A DNA stretch of 64,000 bases, taken from assembly GCA_000827265.1 (NCBI GenBank), contig KN834750.1, positions 969,297 to 1,033,296 of the forward strand, given 5' to 3'. Source of the stretch: Collybiopsis luxurians FD-317 M1 (lineage: Eukaryota; Basidiomycota; Agaricomycetes; Agaricales; Omphalotaceae). The position numbers were made by a program, and so were the translations under genes. Below are positions 61,469 to 64,000 of this stretch, piece after piece (the first letter of the stretch is position 1; each line of letters begins with the position of its first letter). The notes under the pieces are model-generated. The model saw nothing but the letters and a program-made list of their open reading frames with translations, had not been told where the DNA came from and did no database searches.

Positions 61469-63308
61469 TTATGCTGGTATCCATTGTGCAGAGGCTGAGT
61501 TTAAAACCATAGGTGCCTCCCCTTCCCGAACAGGTGTCACAGACAGGACGCCCGCATGCTTCAGGGCAGTCATTTTCCTGCCATTCGTTGGATCATTGCA
61601 CTCTACCCATTCGGAAGACAAGGCTCTGATTTCGTCCACGGGAGGTGATGAAACTACAGGCAACAGCTTTGCGCTCCCGAAGGCTACAGCAGGGGAAATC
61701 CGACCGAAAGATCTAAGCCACTGACCAACCGCAGCTAAGGACACACGAACTTCCCATGAGCCACCCTCCTATACTCATGGTAAGCATTCCGTATAATGGA
61801 AGACATTCGTTTACTGACAGTAATGGTCTTACACAAAGCAACGTTGACTCCATAGGAAAGAAGATAGCCTGCAGCATGATCCAGCGCTTGCATCGGAAAT
61901 GGTCTTGGCTGCAGTTGAGATTTGGTAAGGGGACTTGCTTGAGATTCGTTAAAGGCCTCAGCTTCAGCCACATTGAAGCCAGTAGCGGTCTGAACCAAAG
62001 AATCAAACTGGCAAGAAGCGTAAGCGTAAGCCCAAAAAGATCTGCAACGTCTTACCCCTCGTCTGTCCTTCCATGGACCCTCCCATCCCCATGCACAAAG
62101 ATTCGCATATATAAGACCGTGCCCGCGTTTGCCTTTGATTTGAGTGACTTCCTGTACCCCAAATCCTTTCTTTTCCAGAGCACCGGGTCGATAGGCTTGA
62201 AGAAAGACATCCGCATCGCCCACAAGTCTTTGAAGATTCTCCTTATCCCCCTTTTGGGTAAGATCCAGTTGCGTGGTTCTTTTACCGCGCGAAGTGTCGA
62301 CATCAATATTAGGAAGCGCTGGAAGATTGGGGGATGTTACAAGTAATACGTCTGCCCCGTGAGCTAGATTTCCGTTAGGTAGATTTCCGTTAGGACAATC
62401 CTTTCAACCGGTCTGAGAAATATATTTACCAGCCAGAGTTCTTGCAGCAATGGGTCCCGCTAAAACTCGACTAAGATCCAATATCCTTACACCTTCGAGG
62501 GGGTATCTGAAGGAGCTTTTGGACTGAATTTTCCGCTTTGGAGCGTCACCTATCTTCGTAACCGTGACAGGAGGTGTGTTTTTCAAAGCAATCGCCTGTG
62601 CATGCCGATCCCATTCATCGAACGACCTGAGCGCAAAAGCACACATCTGAGCCTGTGCCGCTGCCTCTTCAAAGTCAGTAGCGTTCCATTGAAGCAGGGC
62701 TTCTTGGACGTGGTCTCTCGTCGTTTCCGGAGCGTCGGGCAAATTCAAAATGCGCAGAATGCCGTGACGATGACTGGGGAGAACGTAGGGTAGTAGTTGC
62801 GCCGCAGATTTTCAAAATATATCAAGTACTTACTGTGGAAAATTAGTATGTACCCTTACGAAGCTGCCATCCTTGGTTTTATACAAACCTGCGATTGAGT
62901 CCCAGATTGAACCTGGGATTCGACTCTCCAGCGTATAGTAGGCTTCGCTTCCTGGAAGCAAGGCAGTTAGAACGCGTCAATACCAACCTACTGGGAGCCT
63001 GATACGAACGGAATTCAAGGGCGGCATGCCGAGCGTCGACAGTCACAGTCTGCTTAACACCTGTCCGCAGTTCATGAAAATGTGCCGCAGAAAGCGCTGC
63101 GAGTCCAATTGTAGTCTGATGAAATGTGAAAAGTCAGGAACAAGAATAGGCGGAGGGTATGTACTTGGGCAGCGCTTGCAATCTTAAAGGAGGAATTGAC
63201 CGCGGTGTCAGGATCCCCACTTAAAGTCAAGTTTTGCAAAAATTCCTGCGGAAGACCTCCCCCGGTCGACAACCATATATCTCTGGCAGTGTCAGTAATT
63301 GAAGACAT
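61469..63308 (-). CDS. Family III CoA-transferase (CaiB/BaiF type)
   Basis: About 500 residues in seven or eight exons. ATG at 63308 reads MSSITDTARDIWLSTGGGLP, then TTIGLAALSAAHFHELRTG with VTVDARHAALEFRSEAYYTL, GLYKTKDGSFVRVHTNFP and HRHGILRILNLPD. The family core follows: YPLEGVRILDLSRVLAGPIA ARTLA, joined to HGADVLLVTSPNLP, LDLTQKGDKENLQRLVGDAD VFLQAYRPGALEKKGFG, IYANLCAWGWEGPWKDRRGF DSLVQTATGF and MQALDHAAGYLLSYG, whose Asp is the catalytic residue that forms the acyl anhydride. The C-terminus has GGSWEVRVSLAAVGQWLRSF G. Relatives include formyl-CoA:oxalate CoA-transferase, carnitine CoA-transferase and alpha-methylacyl-CoA racemase; the fungal substrate is unknown. Convergent with the SNF2 gene (150 bp). 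Confidence 0.88.
62365..62394. repeat. 15-bp tandem duplication at an intron acceptor
   Basis: tagatttccgttagg occurs twice in succession. On the gene's (minus) strand each unit reads CCTAACGGAAATCTA, holding a CTAAC branch-like motif and ending in ...TAC or ...TAG. Only the copy next to the exon ends in AG. Confidence 0.85.
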
Positions 63309-64000
63309 TTTTGAAGCTAAGGAGGTTATGCTACACTCTCGATATTTATACGCAAGATGAGGACAACAATCTGAGTCATCCGGTGAACGAAACGTTGAAC
63401 CGGATTACTCTGTTTTCTCGCGTTTCGGATTTTCCTTTATTCACCACCACCGTGTCGTCGAAGCAATGTATATTTCGAGGTACACGAGACGCCGACAGAG
63501 GTATATATCAGTGGGCAAGTGCTCAACTATATAGACAAACTCGACAAAGGTTACATAGTGGGGCTTGAGCCACAGGCGATTTCCCTCTTCTCCCTTCATC
63601 CAACATGCCTATTATGAGCACATACACACGCAGCACAGACACAACACAAAGTAGACACAAGGCCGACAAAGTCGGTACAAGTGAAAGTATCCTTCCCGGA
63701 ATAGCACAGAAGAGGAAAGAGCAACCTACATAGGCTGATCTTATGAAAGGAAAAAAACCAATGAAAACAAGCGACACTTGAATACCGATGTAAAAATTGA
63801 ATAATAATAAAGTAGAGGAGCAGTATTAAAGGAAAAAGTCGAGAAAAAAAGTCTGACAGAGAAAAGAGCAAACAGTTTCCCCATCCGACATTGACCAAAG
63901 GCAATGTTGAACGGCAGATTTCTGAAGACAACAGGGAGGTAAACGATGAGGCCGGTTCTCGTAAGAGTCATCATGGTAGTAAAAGACGTTGGGCTGGTTG
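63309..64000. other. Right-end stretch with no convincing gene
   Basis: Promoter region of the CoA-transferase, then A/G-rich sequence. Minus-strand frames at 63523-63974 translate into Phe/Leu/Cys-rich text typical of polypurine tracts, with no domain. A gene may start beyond the window. Confidence 0.5.

Noticed and set aside
63523..63974. Minus-strand frames rich in Phe, Leu and Cys at the right end
   Set aside because: They translate a purine-rich tract; there is no domain and no clear exon structure.

Overview
The window is nuclear DNA from a filamentous basidiomycete, most likely a mushroom-forming Agaricomycete. Genes are dense, on both strands, and broken by many 50-60 nt introns with GT...AG ends and CTAAC/CTRAY-like branch points. 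The proteins are fungal: GH16, GH71 and GH131 glucanases, a KRE2/MNT1 mannosyltransferase, a Zn(II)2Cys6 regulator, a DUF3292 membrane protein and an MCH-type MFS porter. No species can be named from the sequence. I see no complete transposon, rRNA, CRISPR array or intact tRNA. Most gene boundaries below were built by joining exons by eye, so internal junctions are predictions.

Left part (1-10 kb, accessory): an F-box/LRR-like gene, an unidentified possibly broken locus, a Baeyer-Villiger monooxygenase, a decayed partial copy of the F-box locus, and a secreted BBE-type FAD oxidase. Next (10-22 kb, mostly core): a very long SH3-TBC protein, an Aro8-type aminotransferase and a DUF3292 membrane protein.

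The 22-33.5 kb stretch is rich in cell-wall functions: GH16, a small RING-like cysteine protein, GH71, a Zn2Cys6 regulator, GH131 and a GT15 mannosyltransferase lie side by side. They could together remodel or degrade fungal or plant beta- and alpha-glucans, with the regulator as a local controller; this is inference from position.

34-40 kb holds a hypothetical gene, then TGS1 (cap trimethylation) divergent from VPS41 (HOPS complex). 40-44.4 kb is a recent tandem segmental duplication: a secreted-protein gene plus a GNAT acetyltransferase, followed by a broken copy of the first and an intact copy of the second. 44.4-50.5 kb holds a tandem-domain amidohydrolase and two unidentified genes. 50.5-61.3 kb holds lysyl-tRNA synthetase (probably dual-targeted to cytosol and mitochondria by two in-frame starts), a Tyr/Ser repeat protein, an MFS porter, a mitochondrial SAM carrier, and an LSH/DDM1-type SNF2 ATPase divergent from it. 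A family III CoA-transferase closes the window; the last 0.7 kb shows no convincing gene.

Most notable signals: the TBC domain that has lost its YxQ glutamine; the GC-AG intron that splits the P-loop of the LSH-like ATPase; the leaky-scanning arrangement of the LysRS start codons; the amidohydrolase with a second, metal-ligand-poor domain; the duplicated and decayed segments; and the glucan-enzyme neighbourhood with its own regulator.
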